A stretch of DNA of 39,272 nucleotides from Pseudobdellovibrionaceae bacterium (lineage in GTDB: Bacteria > Bdellovibrionota > Bdellovibrionia > Bdellovibrionales > Bdellovibrionaceae), in assembly GCA_013359135.1 (NCBI GenBank), contig JABWCN010000043.1:1-39272 (forward strand), in the 5' to 3' direction. This document shows, piece by piece, positions 9,671-19,132 of the stretch (position 1 is its first letter; each line of letters begins with the position of its first letter). Under the pieces are notes generated by a model that worked only from the letters and a program-made list of their open reading frames with translations, was not told the origin of the DNA and did no database searches. The translations under genes were made by a program, and so were the position numbers.

Positions 9671-9699
9671 AAAATAGAGCTACTACTCACTCTTGACAA
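9671..9699 (-). promoter_or_regulatory. Predicted promoter of the secreted hydrolase gene
   Basis: Minus-strand TTGTCA (9699-9694) and TATTTT (9676-9671) are separated by 17 nt, placing the start about 30 nt before the ATG at 9635. Motif match only. Confidence 0.5.
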
Positions 9700-9735
9700 G
9701 TAAAAACACTAGTGAATTAAATTTTAGTGCTTTAC

Positions 9736-9784
9736 CTCAAAAATTCGGACCCCTTTCAACTTCAGAAGAGATCCGAATTTTTTT
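9736..9784 (-). terminator. Terminator downstream of the FabG-like gene, bidirectional form
   Basis: A perfect 9-bp stem pairs 9741-9749 (AAATTCGGA) with 9772-9780 (TCCGAATTT) around a 22-nt loop. T runs follow on both strands. It ends transcription of the gene whose stop is at 9788. Confidence 0.8.
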
Positions 9785-9787
9785 CAA

Positions 9788-10537
9788 CTACAATACAATT
9801 CCACCATCAACACTTAAAACAGTGCCATTGATATAAGACGCCTGTTCTGAGGCCAAATACAAGCACGCATTAGCGATATCATCAACTTCACCAAGTCTTT
9901 GTACAGGTACCTTAGCGGCCATTCCATCAAGTACTTCTTTAGGCATAGCATTGGTCATTGAGGTCTTAATAAAGCCTGGAGCAACAGCGTTAACTGTGAA
10001 ACCTTTTCTGCCCAATTCTTTTGCAAGTGTTTTTGTAAAACCAATTACACCAGCTTTTGTTGCCGCATAATTAGCTTGTCCAAAGTTACCGTACAAACCA
10101 ACAACACTTGAAATATTAATTACGCGCTTATGAGCTGAAGAAGAATTAAATTTTTCAAGTAAACCTTTTGTGACGTTATAGAGACCAGTTAAATTAGTAT
10201 TAATAACCGCATCCCAATCAACATCTGTCATTTTGACAAAAGATTTATCTTTAGTAATACCCGCATTATTGATAACAACATCAACCGACCAAGGAAGAGC
10301 TGTTATAGCTGTCGCTAAAGAGTCTCTTTTGGTAACATCAACTTGAGCAAAGTGAAGTTGACTTGCATATTTACCAAGTTCCTTTTGAGCCGTATCTAAA
10401 GCTTGCTGAGAATAATCCCATACTACAACTTTAGCACCAGCTTCTAAAAAAGAAGTGGTTAATTTAAATCCAATACCAGCCGCACCACCTGTGACAACAA
10501 CGACTTTATTAGAAAAATTATAGGTTACATTTTGCAT
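9788..10537 (-). CDS. 3-oxoacyl-ACP/CoA reductase, short-chain dehydrogenase (FabG-like)
   Basis: A start at 10537 is chosen because AAGGAAA lies 6 nt upstream; a 15-codon extension has no such signal. The resulting 249 residues are the usual FabG length. The NAD(P)-binding loop TGGAAGIG is at 16-23, NNAG at 90-93, and the catalytic set N115, S144, Y157 and K161 is complete (YAATK). The enzyme would reduce 3-ketoacyl thioesters with NADPH. It is divergent from a KAS III-like gene and an acyl-CoA synthetase, suggesting a shared acyl-chain pathway. The location away from a fabD-acpP cluster makes a specialised reductase, or a PhaB-like acetoacetyl-CoA reductase, possible. Confidence 0.85.
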   Translation of the reverse strand: MQNVTYNFSNKVVVVTGGAAGIGFKLTTSFLEAGAKVVVWDYSQQALDTAQKELGKYASQLHFAQVDVTKRDSLATAITALPWSVDVVINNAGITKDKSFVKMTDVDWDAVINTNLTGLYNVTKGLLEKFNSSSAHKRVINISSVVGLYGNFGQANYAATKAGVIGFTKTLAKELGRKGFTVNAVAPGFIKTSMTNAMPKEVLDGMAAKVPVQRLGEVDDIANACLYLASEQASYINGTVLSVDGGIVL

Positions 10538-10971
10538 ATCTTTTCCTTTGAAAGAGTTTTTTTGAAGCAATTTATTAATCACTTTTTTGCATTCACAAGC
10601 GGGTATCCCATAAAATTAATTATAAAACAATAATCTAAATCATACTTGTTTAAACTCAACCAATGACTTTAATTAAAAGCTATTATTGAAATTAAATTTA
10701 AATCGATCCAATGACCATTATTAGTATTTTTGCTCTATAAAGTTTTCTTGCCAAACAACCCTCTTTTATATACTGACTCAAAAGTAGAGTTTTTGTTTAA
10801 AACACCTCTTTCTTGAATTTGCGGTTAATGAAGAGCGACCTGGTTTCACAATCTAGGTAGTTAGTTACTTAATTGAGTCATCTGAAATTAGTCACCTGGC
10901 TTTTTAAAAACTAAATACTGATTTAAGCAGAAACTAAAACGAACCAATTTATTTCTACGAAAGGATTATTT
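10538..10971. other. Divergent intergenic region between the FabG-like and KAS III-like genes
   Basis: These 434 bp are AT-rich and must hold the promoters of both divergent genes. A perfect TATAAT is visible on the minus strand near 10622-10627 but has no good -35 partner. An AATCTAAATCA stretch near 10632-10642 matches only half of the FNR-type palindrome seen elsewhere in this window. I see no convincing open frame, hairpin or RNA gene. AAAGGA precedes the ATG at 10972. Confidence 0.5.
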
Positions 10972-11970
10972 ATGAGAAATGCAACTATTATCGGAACTGG
11001 AATGTATGCGCCAGAGAGAGTAATTAAAAATGATTACTTCAATGATCTTTACAAAAAAGATCTAGATACTTTTTTAAAAACCCAACGAAATATTTCAGAA
11101 CGTCGCTGGATGAGCCCAGAACAAACTACTAGTGATCTTATAATGCCAGCCGCGCAAGAAGCTCTTAAAAACGCAGGCATCACAGCTCAAGATTTAGATA
11201 TGATTATTGTCGCCACAGATACACCTGATTACTTATCTCCCTCTACGGCTTCAGTAGTTACTTATCGCCTTGGTGCCACGAAAGCAGGATCATTTGACTT
11301 GAATACAGCCTGCGCTGGTTTTGTCACCGCACTTGAGGTAGCTCAAAAATTTATCAAAGCTGATGAACAATTCAATCACATTTTAGTTGTTGGAGCTTAT
11401 GCCATGAGTAAATGGTTAAACTTCGATGATTACAAAATTGCATCTCTTTTTGCAGATGGAGCTGGAGCCGCGGTTCTTAAATCTACAAAAGACACGAAAG
11501 GCTTCATGTCTTCCACTTTTTATACTGATGGGCAATATCATGACTATATGGGGATATACGCAGGTGGAAGCTATAAACCTGTCACACACGAAGCAATTGA
11601 GAAAAAAGAACACCTATTGGCATTTCCCAAAAGAATTCCACCTGAAACCAACGGAATTCATTGGCCAAGATTAACTCAAATCGTATTAGATAAAATTGGC
11701 AAAAAACCTGATGACGTAGCTCATTTTTTTATTACTCAGTTTAATGTACAAAGCATCTATGAAACCATGGATAAATTGAATTTGCCAAGAGACAGATCTC
11801 ATTACATCATGGACAAGTATGGCTACACAGGAAGCGCCTCTATTGGAATGTGCTTAGCGGATGCAGTTCGTCAGCATAAGCTTAAAAAAGGAGATCTGGT
11901 AGTTATGCTTGGCTCTGGTGGTGGCATGTCCATGGCGGCCTTAACATTGGAGTGGGGCTATAACACTTAA
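10972..11970 (+). CDS. Ketoacyl-ACP synthase III-like enzyme (thiolase fold) with altered catalytic residues
   Basis: The 332 residues span the FabH family length and fold. C114 in NTACAGF is the expected nucleophile, and the glycine-rich end GSGGGMSM is present. However, the His of the canonical PHQAN motif aligns with Q256 (ITQFN), and the Asn of GNTS aligns with Y285 (YGYTGSAS). A standard decarboxylating FabH uses Cys-His-Asn, so this protein may do non-decarboxylative acyl transfer or condensation. It is followed 18 bp later by an acyl-CoA synthetase, which could supply its thioester substrate. It is unlikely to be the housekeeping FabH. Confidence 0.85.
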   Translation: MRNATIIGTGMYAPERVIKNDYFNDLYKKDLDTFLKTQRNISERRWMSPEQTTSDLIMPAAQEALKNAGITAQDLDMIIVATDTPDYLSPSTASVVTYRLGATKAGSFDLNTACAGFVTALEVAQKFIKADEQFNHILVVGAYAMSKWLNFDDYKIASLFADGAGAAVLKSTKDTKGFMSSTFYTDGQYHDYMGIYAGGSYKPVTHEAIEKKEHLLAFPKRIPPETNGIHWPRLTQIVLDKIGKKPDDVAHFFITQFNVQSIYETMDKLNLPRDRSHYIMDKYGYTGSASIGMCLADAVRQHKLKKGDLVVMLGSGGGMSMAALTLEWGYNT

Positions 11971-11988
11971 TTAAATAAGGAACTTCTT

Positions 11989-13512
11989 ATGAAAACCGAA
12001 TTAGATTGGTTAAAAAAATGGAGTCAGTATTCACCTAATAATATCGCTATCAAAGATGGCGAAACTGGACAGGAATTTTCCTACAAATCTTTTTATGAGC
12101 TTTCTCACAAAGGAGCTCATATTCTGCGTGAAAAATTTCATATTGAAAAAGGTGACCGTGTTGCTGTCCTTGCAACTAATGAGCTAGAATATGTATTTTT
12201 ATTTTACTCTTTGCAAAGACTAGGTGCTATCATGGTCCCAGTTAACTTTAGACTTACACAAAGAGAAGTTGATCACATTATTACGGATTGCTCTCCCAAA
12301 TTGGTAGTTCACCAAGAAGCTTATGATTCAATTATCAAAAACTTACCTAATGTGAATTATAAAAGACAGTCCTACTTATTAAGTGATTTTTCTAAAGATT
12401 TAGGATGTCAGGAATCAAAAGCTTCTTACATTGAAGGACTTAAAAAAATTGATTTTGTTCCTGATTCTCAAGACGGAGCAATGATTATTTACACTTCTGG
12501 AACTACCGGTGCACCCAAAGGAGCTCTGATTTCATACGACATGTTATTTTGGAATTCTGTTAACACCACATTGAGACTTAACATTTCCCAAAATGACTGC
12601 ACAGTCATCTTCCTTCCTTTTTTTCACACTGGAGGATGGAACGTACTTACAACACCATTTTTACACCGTGGTGCTAAAACTATTTTCTTGAAAAAATTTG
12701 ATGCTGAGCAAATTCTAAAGTTGTCATCTCAAGATAAAGCGACAATTCTTTTTGGCGTTCCAACAACTATGGACATGATGGCAAGAACTTCTATCTTCAA
12801 AGACATAGACATATCTACTCTAAGATATGCTATTGTTGGCGGTGAACCAATGCCTGTTGATCTAATAAAAGTTTGGCACAACAAAGGGATTCCAATCAGA
12901 CAAGGATATGGCCTTACTGAGTTTGGACCAAACGTTTTCTCATTAAATCAAGAAGATGCCATTAGAAAAATTGGCTCAATTGGCTTCACTAATTTTTATA
13001 CTGAAGCTAAAATTGTCGATAATGATGACAAAGAACTTGGTAATAACGAAATTGGTGAATTAGTACTGCGCGGACCTATGTGTATGACAGGTTACTGGAA
13101 TAATGAAAAAGCAACAAAAGAAACTATTAAAGATGGCTGGTTGTATACTGGTGATCTGGTTAAAAGAGATGACGAAGGTTATTACTATGTCGTAGGAAGA
13201 AAAAAAGATATGTACAAATCAGGTGGTGAAAATGTGTATCCTCCTGAATTGGAACAGGTCCTAAGACATCATCCTGGCGTCAGAGAAGTTGCCGTAATTG
13301 GCGTTCCTGACTCTAAATGGGGCGAAGTTGGAAAAGCTTTTATCGTAAAAGAAGACAACACTTTGAGTGAAGATAGCCTTAATGACTACTGTCTTAAAAA
13401 CTTGGCTAAATTCAAAATACCAAAATATTTTGTATTCGTTAATGAGTTACCCAAAGGAGACTCAGGCAAAATTTTAAAAAGAAAACTTCTTGAGATGTAT
13501 CCTAATAATTAA
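11989..13512 (+). CDS. AMP-forming acyl-CoA synthetase (ANL superfamily)
   Basis: This 507-residue enzyme activates a carboxylic acid to acyl-AMP and then acyl-CoA. The ATP loop TSGTTGAPKG lies at about 169-178, the GYGLTEFGP motif near 311, YTGDL near 387, the hinge GRKKDMYKSGGENV after it, and the adenylation lysine in GDSGKILKRKL is K494. All core motifs are intact and the length is typical for medium- to long-chain fatty acyl-CoA ligases. It appears co-transcribed with the KAS III-like gene (18-bp gap, AAGGAAC upstream of the ATG). Chain-length preference cannot be read from the sequence. Confidence 0.92.
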   Translation: MKTELDWLKKWSQYSPNNIAIKDGETGQEFSYKSFYELSHKGAHILREKFHIEKGDRVAVLATNELEYVFLFYSLQRLGAIMVPVNFRLTQREVDHIITDCSPKLVVHQEAYDSIIKNLPNVNYKRQSYLLSDFSKDLGCQESKASYIEGLKKIDFVPDSQDGAMIIYTSGTTGAPKGALISYDMLFWNSVNTTLRLNISQNDCTVIFLPFFHTGGWNVLTTPFLHRGAKTIFLKKFDAEQILKLSSQDKATILFGVPTTMDMMARTSIFKDIDISTLRYAIVGGEPMPVDLIKVWHNKGIPIRQGYGLTEFGPNVFSLNQEDAIRKIGSIGFTNFYTEAKIVDNDDKELGNNEIGELVLRGPMCMTGYWNNEKATKETIKDGWLYTGDLVKRDDEGYYYVVGRKKDMYKSGGENVYPPELEQVLRHHPGVREVAVIGVPDSKWGEVGKAFIVKEDNTLSEDSLNDYCLKNLAKFKIPKYFVFVNELPKGDSGKILKRKLLEMYPNN

Positions 13513-13525
13513 AAATGATTTAGCT

Positions 13526-13557
13526 AGCCCATGTGTCTTAACAGACAATGGGCTTTT
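13526..13557 (+). terminator. Terminator after the acyl-CoA synthetase gene
   Basis: AGCCCAT (13526-13532) pairs with ATGGGCT (13548-13554), extended by TGTCT with AGACA beyond a single bulged G and closed by a TAAC loop. Four T follow on the plus strand. It abuts the stop codon of the convergent AlkB-like gene at 13556. Confidence 0.7.
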
Positions 13558-14368
13558 AGAGTTTAATTTGCTCTTGAAAAAATGATGATTTTTCAGAAAG
13601 TTTAAGCATATATTCGTGAACATCTCGCTGCAAATTTTCAGGAAAAAGTCGGTAAGGCTTTATATGCTCAGTTGGAACATACCTAAAAGTAAGATTAATC
13701 CTTCGTGTGATAAAATTTTCTACTTTGACTTGAAAAGGTTTTCCAGATTTTTCTTCTACTCTTTGTACACGGTGAAATAATTTTTTTTTGAATTTCTCTC
13801 CACCAAAAACTTGCAAACAAGAGTCTGAAAGCCATTGCTGCAAAATCACCTTACTCTTTTGGGCTCTGTCCCGACCACTACTTTCAACAAATTGGAATAA
13901 AGCTCTATCTCCAAATGAAATCGAAGCAACTGGCCCAGGCTCAAAATCCTTATGCTCACCAACTCTGGCTAAATCTATTGTTTGATTATCTCGAACTTCT
14001 GTCCCGTAATAATTTACTAGGCAGGTATTCAGATGCCACTTATGAGGAATATCACTCGGGGAAAATTCATTACGTACCTTATTCTCAACATCATCAACAA
14101 CCCTTTGCATGAAATCCGGGAAAGGTTCAGCTTCAACACATCGATAATCGATACCCCTAGGAGGGTGATAATAATTTAAACATGCGAATTGCCAGTTACC
14201 AAGCCAATAAACTGGCCTCAACAATTTTCTTTGCTGATCCCCCTTAGGTGGTGGATTACTCTCTGAAAAACGATTTTCCCAAAGCGGGGTCAACCCCTCC
14301 AAGTAGTCAACAAATTGCACACGTAAAGATTTTGAAATATAATTTTCTTCAAAAATAAGATTCTTCAT
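13556..14368 (-). CDS. AlkB-like Fe(II)/2-oxoglutarate dioxygenase
   Basis: The 270-residue protein shows the AlkB-family core: NTCLVNYYG (114-122), the iron ligands H139-K-D141 in GEHKDFEPG, SFGDRALFQF (151-160), the distal iron ligand H199 in LFHRVQRV, and the 2-oxoglutarate/Fe signature R223-x-N225-x-T227-x-R229, which matches AlkB's RxNxTxR exactly. Such enzymes oxidatively demethylate DNA or RNA bases, while some act on protein. Residues 1-110 form an extra N-terminal region with WLGNWQFACLNYYHPP, suggestive of a substrate lid. It stands alone between convergent and divergent neighbours. A DNA-repair role is likely but unproven. Confidence 0.85.
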   Translation of the reverse strand: MKNLIFEENYISKSLRVQFVDYLEGLTPLWENRFSESNPPPKGDQQRKLLRPVYWLGNWQFACLNYYHPPRGIDYRCVEAEPFPDFMQRVVDDVENKVRNEFSPSDIPHKWHLNTCLVNYYGTEVRDNQTIDLARVGEHKDFEPGPVASISFGDRALFQFVESSGRDRAQKSKVILQQWLSDSCLQVFGGEKFKKKLFHRVQRVEEKSGKPFQVKVENFITRRINLTFRYVPTEHIKPYRLFPENLQRDVHEYMLKLSEKSSFFQEQIKL

Positions 14369-14603
14369 CAGACTAACTTTATAAATTCAAAATACAACTT
14401 AAACAATAATTTTTCTCCAAATTAGCAACATGAAAATATTGGAAAATCTAAAAACCCTGAAAGAAGCAAAAAAAACGTTCTCCTAAGTTATCTTCACTGT
14501 CACATTCTAATACAAGTATTTTATTTGTTCCATTTTGAGACTATACTTTTAAAGACTTTTTCTTTTATTTTTTTTTCCGATAAAATGAAAGTGAGGGTGA
14601 TTT

Positions 14604-15053
14604 ATGAGGATATTTTTTTTCTTGATGCTTCCATTAGCTTTATTTCTTTCAGCTTGTCAAACCAATATGATCAAAGAGTTTAACGACTTAAAGGTTGGAT
14701 ATGACAAACATCAAGTTATTGAAAAAATAGGATCTCCAAGGCATATGCTCCGTATGTCTGGCGAAGACCGCTGGTATTATATGTTCTACAATGATGATCA
14801 ACGTTTTCAAAAAGAAGTTCATTTCAAAGATGGACTAGTTATTTATTTTGGTGACAAAAAAATACCTCAAGCTGAGCTTCTTCCTGAAACAATTGATGCC
14901 AAGAATGAAGAAAAAAATAAAATTATTGATATTGAAAAAAGCAAACGCGATGAAGACTCAAAAAATGCATACGCTGATTATTTAAAATATGAGAAAAAAG
15001 TAAAAAAGGAAGATCGAGTTCACTACTTACCTGATTTTGAACCAGTAGATTAA
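14604..15053 (+). CDS. BamE/SmpA-like small lipoprotein
   Basis: These 149 residues start with a lipoprotein signal peptide whose lipobox is LSAC with lipidated C18. Residues 24-80 match the SmpA/OmlA domain: a DLKVGYDKHQVIEKIGSP helix, then the D-RWYYMFY strand and an EVHFKDGLVIYF strand. BamE proteins assist the Bam complex that inserts outer-membrane beta-barrels, and related small lipoproteins have other envelope roles. After residue 100 the protein is a charged, lysine-rich helix of unknown purpose. GAGGGTG precedes the ATG. It converges on the gene at 15080 with a 26-bp gap. Whether it is the true BamE is open. Confidence 0.8.
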   Translation: MRIFFFLMLPLALFLSACQTNMIKEFNDLKVGYDKHQVIEKIGSPRHMLRMSGEDRWYYMFYNDDQRFQKEVHFKDGLVIYFGDKKIPQAELLPETIDAKNEEKNKIIDIEKSKRDEDSKNAYADYLKYEKKVKKEDRVHYLPDFEPVD

Positions 15054-15079
15054 TTACTAAAAAATAAAAATTTAATGAA

Positions 15080-15670
15080 TTACTTTCTTATGATTATAGG
15101 TTTTGCCAAATTATTTATTTCCTCTTCTCTCTTATTTTCTTCCTCTTCGCGAACCTTGGGAGCATCATCATGGTCATCTTTTAGGCCATAATGCTCTTGG
15201 ATTTTTTGTACAGATTGTTTAATTTTACCTTCTAATGTCATTTGCTCTTCGTAATCCTCGAGCGATTTCACTTTAACTCGCTCATATTTTCTTTTTTCTG
15301 TTAAACCGACATCTGGGTATCGATACTTCATTAACTGGATGTTTTGGTTATACTCTTCTTCCAACTTCATTAGCTCTTTGTGTTCCTCTTTTAAATTATT
15401 AACTGCATGTTCTGCTTCCGCTTTACTTTTAGCATGATGCTTGTGCTTAATAATTTCTTTAATAGACTCTTCTTTAGATTTTATTTTTGTTTTAAGACCA
15501 CTGATCTGAGAGGTTAAATCCATCCACTCTTTATTCCTCTGCTGCTGAGCTTTATCAACATCTTGAGTGGTTTCAGCAGGTTTTGCAGCTTCATTAGCTA
15601 GTGAACTATTTATCATCAAAAAAAAGAAACTGAACAACAATAAGAAATAAAATCTATTGTGTAGAAACAT
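15080..15670 (-). CDS. Secreted coiled-coil protein of unknown function
   Basis: The 196-residue product has a signal peptide (1-25, ending SSLANEA). The rest is highly charged and predicted helical, with heptad-like stretches at about 40-115 and 125-175, including several EE and KK clusters. I recognise no domain. Its ATG lies 17 bp inside the end of the preceding zinc-ribbon gene, and GGAGAG stands before it, so it is likely translated from the secA transcript. A periplasmic spacer or chaperone-like protein is possible, but that is only a guess from shape. Confidence 0.75.
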   Translation of the reverse strand: MFLHNRFYFLLLFSFFFLMINSSLANEAAKPAETTQDVDKAQQQRNKEWMDLTSQISGLKTKIKSKEESIKEIIKHKHHAKSKAEAEHAVNNLKEEHKELMKLEEEYNQNIQLMKYRYPDVGLTEKRKYERVKVKSLEDYEEQMTLEGKIKQSVQKIQEHYGLKDDHDDAPKVREEEENKREEEINNLAKPIIIRK

Positions 15671-16394
15671 GTTCTCTCCAAGTTATCTCAAATCCTTGCC
15701 CTTGAAGTCTTTGAACCAAAACTATAGTTTTAGCAGCTGGAAAATCAAGTATTTCTACTACTCCTGAATCTAATCTTTTTTTCACTTCCTCAAGATCAAG
15801 CCCTAAACGACTATCCTCAATACATTCTAATAAAATTTTCTTCTGCGTAGACAAATCGATACCTTCAATTTTAAGATCAAAACTTAGCACTCCTTCATAA
15901 TTTTTATTATTATTTCCAAAGTCCTGAACCTCATCAAAAGATACCGAGGAAGAGTTAATTGATGAAGAAATTCGTGGTTCCTCAACGCCACCCTGTCTAA
16001 CCTCTGCAGACTTTCCCCCAGAAGCCTCATGGCTCCAAAAATTTTCATAGGTAGAAGTTATAGGTGCTGACTCAACTACAGAAGGGGCTTCCGAGGATGG
16101 CACCTCAAAAGAGTCTGAACCTGGATTTGAATCTACCTTAGGTTCCATTCCAAAATCAAATACAGGTAGAGCTTCATTATTCTGATTTTTTACTTTTTCT
16201 AACTCTGATGATAAATGAGCGGGCTCAGAATTAGGTAAATTTGGGGAAACTTCAGGTAATGGCTCCTTTGAGTTTTCAGGAGTCCCGCTGAAATCCACAA
16301 AAAATTCTGATCCACAAAAAGAACACTTGAACAGCGTACCGTAGTGCTCCTCACTAATTTGAATGGATTTTTGACAGCTAGGACAACTCGTCAT
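15654..16394 (-). CDS. Zinc-ribbon protein with a C-terminal bL12-like alpha/beta module
   Basis: The 246 residues begin with a zinc ribbon (C4-x2-C7 and C24-x2-C27, CPSC and CSFC). A long acidic, serine- and proline-rich linker (about 38-165) follows and is probably disordered. The last 75 residues (about 168-243) form a compact alpha/beta unit whose order (KKILLECIEDSRLGLDLEEV, then an AKTIVLVQRLQGQGFEI end) resembles the C-terminal domain of ribosomal protein bL12. That similarity is my reading and needs a structure check. It starts 7 nt after the secA stop. The function is not known; an adaptor that binds protein or RNA through the C-terminal unit is possible. Confidence 0.75.
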   Translation of the reverse strand: MTSCPSCQKSIQISEEHYGTLFKCSFCGSEFFVDFSGTPENSKEPLPEVSPNLPNSEPAHLSSELEKVKNQNNEALPVFDFGMEPKVDSNPGSDSFEVPSSEAPSVVESAPITSTYENFWSHEASGGKSAEVRQGGVEEPRISSSINSSSVSFDEVQDFGNNNKNYEGVLSFDLKIEGIDLSTQKKILLECIEDSRLGLDLEEVKKRLDSGVVEILDFPAAKTIVLVQRLQGQGFEITWREHVSTQ

Positions 16395-16401
16395 CCTTTA
16401 A

Positions 16402-19068
16402 TTATCTTCTTTTTTGATCCTTTTGCAAACGACGTCTTTGTTCTCGATTCATTTTTGGCTCTTCTTCAGAATCTCTAGAGAACGTCATTTTATTTTTTTT
16501 TGGAGCATCTGGACCTTCGTCTGTGAAAGCTTTACCAATATCCTCTTCTTGTGGAGACTTATAATCTAACTCATCAAGATCAGTTTCTTCTGGCATAAAA
16601 GACTCTAAAGCCTGTTCAGCATGTTGAGCCACAATTTGCACCCTCATCAATTTTTCACAGACTTCGAATTTGATAGAGTTATTGAGACTTTCAAAAGCAT
16701 CAAAGGCTTCTTTTTTATACTCTATCAGCGGATCTTTTTGAGCATAGCCACGAAGTCCAATTCCTTCTTTCAACTTATCAATTACAAGTAAGTGCTCTTT
16801 CCATTTCTGATCAATACTTTGTAGTAAAACCATTTTTTGAACTTGATCAAAAAATGGCCCCATAGACGCTTTCTGTTTTTCATAGATTTCTTTTATTTTC
16901 TCTTGGATTTTTTGCGTTAGCTTGTCAGCTGAAAGATCATAGTCCTCAGTTTCAAGCTTCAAACCAAAAGTTTGTTGTAATGAAAGATCAAGAGCCTCTA
17001 CATTCCATTGATTTTTTGGAGATCCTTCTGGCAAGTAACGATCCAAAATAGAATTAATAACATCTGCTAGGACTTCCAAAACAAAGCTATTAATATCTTT
17101 ACCCTCTAAAACATTTCTTCTCATTTTGTAAATAGCATTTCTTTGAATATTCATCACATTATCATAATCAAATAAATGTTTACGAATATCAAAATGATGA
17201 CCCTCAACTTTTCTTTGAGCACTTTCAATTTGTGAAGTCACCATTTTCGCTTCTATAGGTTCATTTTCATCAATTTTCAAAAAGGTCATTGCTTTTTGAA
17301 TTTTTTCGCCATTGAAAATGCGAAGTAAATTATCCTCTAAAGATAAATAAAACCTAGACTCTCCAGGATCCCCTTGACGCCCAGATCTTCCTCTTAACTG
17401 ATTATCAATCCTTCTCGACTCATGTCTTTCCGTACCTACAATGTATAGTCCACCAGCAGATTGAACTTCTTTTCTCTCATCTTCACATTGCTTCTTAAAC
17501 TTTACGAGGGCAGCATCAAACTCTGGGCCAGCATCTTGTTGTGTCTCTTTCTTGGCAAGGACTTCTGGATTTCCCCCAAGCATAATATCAGTTCCACGGC
17601 CTGCCATATTCGTTGCTATGGTAACAGCATTTTTTCTGCCGGCCAAAGCAACAATTTCAGCCTCACGCTCATGATGTTTTGCATTTAATACTTGGTGTTT
17701 GATTCCTTCTTTTTTCAAAAACTGACTAAGTAATTCAGATTTCTCAATACTGATAGTTCCCACTAATATTGGTTGTCCTTTTTCAGCTCTAGACTTGATA
17801 TCACTGACAATAGCAGAAAATTTAGCACGCTCAGTTTTATAAATAACATCATTTAAATCAATTCTTGAAATAGGCCTATGAGTTGGAATCACATTAACTT
17901 CAAGATCATAGATTTTTTTAAACTCAACTGCTTCTGTATCAGCTGTTCCTGTCATACCAGAAAGCTTACCGTACATTTTGAAGTAATTTTGAAAAGTAAT
18001 TGATGCTAAAGTCTGATTTTCGTTTTTGATTTCAACGCCTTCTTTAGCTTCGATTGCCTGATGTAAACCATCACTCCAACGCCTACCTGGCATGAGTCGA
18101 CCAGTGAACTCATCTACGATAACAATTTCATCGTTTTGCACCATGTATTCTACATCTTTACGATACATAAAATGAGCCTTCAAAGCTTGAGTCACATGAT
18201 GAAGTAACTCTATATTCTGGGCATCATAAAGATTATCTAATTTTAATAACTCTTCTACTTTTTTATTTCCATCATCCGTCAAGGTTACCGTTTTAGACTT
18301 TTCTTCAGTAGTAAAATGCTCTTTTTCTTTCAATAAAGGAATAATTTTATCTATAACAACATATTTATCAGTCGAGGCTTCTGCTGGGCCAGATATAATT
18401 AATGGAGTTCTTGCCTCATCAATTAAAATCGAATCACACTCGTCAACAATAGCAAAGTTATGACCTCTTTGGACATACTCACTAAGATCAAATTTCATAT
18501 TGTCTCTTAAGTAATCAAAACCTAACTCATTATTTGTCGCATAGGTTATATCACTGCCATAAGATTGCTTTCTTTCTTCATCTGTTAATCCATGTACGAT
18601 AATCCCGATTGACAGACCTAACCAAGTGTATAGCTTCCCCATCCATTCCGCATCACGAGTGGCTAAATAATCGTTCACAGTAACAACGTGAACACCTTTA
18701 CCGCTTAGAGCATTCAAATATACAGGTAGGGTTGCGACTAAGGTTTTTCCTTCACCGGTTCTCATCTCTGCAATTCTTCCCTTGTGCAAAACATATCCAC
18801 CGATGAGCTGAACATCATAATGGCGCATTCCTAAAACACGAAAAGAAGCTTCCCGACAAACAGCAAAAGCTTCAGGCAAAATGTCATCCAAGGTTTCGCC
18901 TTTAGCTAATCTTTCCTTGAACTCTGGTGTTTTATTTTTTAACTGTTCATCAGAAAGAGACTTAAGGGTCGGTTCAAAGTGGTTGATTTTGTCAATCACT
19001 GGCTGAATCACTTTCATTTCACGTTGATGTTTTGTCCCGAATATAGCTTTTAATAAATTTGTTATCAT
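16402..19068 (-). CDS. secA: Preprotein translocase ATPase SecA
   Basis: This 888-residue motor drives secretory proteins through SecYEG. The first nucleotide-binding site has GEGKT at 105-109 and [15 protein letters not shown] at 209-223, where Val of the usual DEVD is Cys. The preprotein cross-linking region follows, then NBD2 with [10 protein letters not shown] and [13 protein letters not shown], and the helical scaffold and wing. The C-terminal tail is charged ([16 protein letters not shown]) and lacks the CxCxSG-x-C-H zinc motif by which SecA of many proteobacteria binds SecB. It follows trmL in the same orientation after 64 bp. Confidence 0.98.
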   Translation of the reverse strand: MITNLLKAIFGTKHQREMKVIQPVIDKINHFEPTLKSLSDEQLKNKTPEFKERLAKGETLDDILPEAFAVCREASFRVLGMRHYDVQLIGGYVLHKGRIAEMRTGEGKTLVATLPVYLNALSGKGVHVVTVNDYLATRDAEWMGKLYTWLGLSIGIIVHGLTDEERKQSYGSDITYATNNELGFDYLRDNMKFDLSEYVQRGHNFAIVDECDSILIDEARTPLIISGPAEASTDKYVVIDKIIPLLKEKEHFTTEEKSKTVTLTDDGNKKVEELLKLDNLYDAQNIELLHHVTQALKAHFMYRKDVEYMVQNDEIVIVDEFTGRLMPGRRWSDGLHQAIEAKEGVEIKNENQTLASITFQNYFKMYGKLSGMTGTADTEAVEFKKIYDLEVNVIPTHRPISRIDLNDVIYKTERAKFSAIVSDIKSRAEKGQPILVGTISIEKSELLSQFLKKEGIKHQVLNAKHHEREAEIVALAGRKNAVTIATNMAGRGTDIMLGGNPEVLAKKETQQDAGPEFDAALVKFKKQCEDERKEVQSAGGLYIVGTERHESRRIDNQLRGRSGRQGDPGESRFYLSLEDNLLRIFNGEKIQKAMTFLKIDENEPIEAKMVTSQIESAQRKVEGHHFDIRKHLFDYDNVMNIQRNAIYKMRRNVLEGKDINSFVLEVLADVINSILDRYLPEGSPKNQWNVEALDLSLQQTFGLKLETEDYDLSADKLTQKIQEKIKEIYEKQKASMGPFFDQVQKMVLLQSIDQKWKEHLLVIDKLKEGIGLRGYAQKDPLIEYKKEAFDAFESLNNSIKFEVCEKLMRVQIVAQHAEQALESFMPEETDLDELDYKSPQEEDIGKAFTDEGPDAPKKNKMTFSRDSEEEPKMNREQRRRLQKDQKRR

Positions 19069-19132
19069 AGACTCAAAGGATAACTGTGATCACTTAAAAC
19101 AGCAACCATAGACTGACCTAAAGCATTATTAT

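Noticed and set aside
9693-9784. Plus-strand TTGACA with a -10-like TTAAAT about 18 nt on, followed by the terminator at 9741-9784, as a possible tiny RNA.
   Set aside because: The TTGACA is the other strand of the palindromic TTGTCA promoter element of the minus-strand gene, and the transcript would be under 60 nt and mostly terminator.
10622-10645. AATCTAAATCATAC in the fabG/KAS III intergenic region as an FNR-type site.
   Set aside because: Only one half-site matches; the other arm is TAAT.
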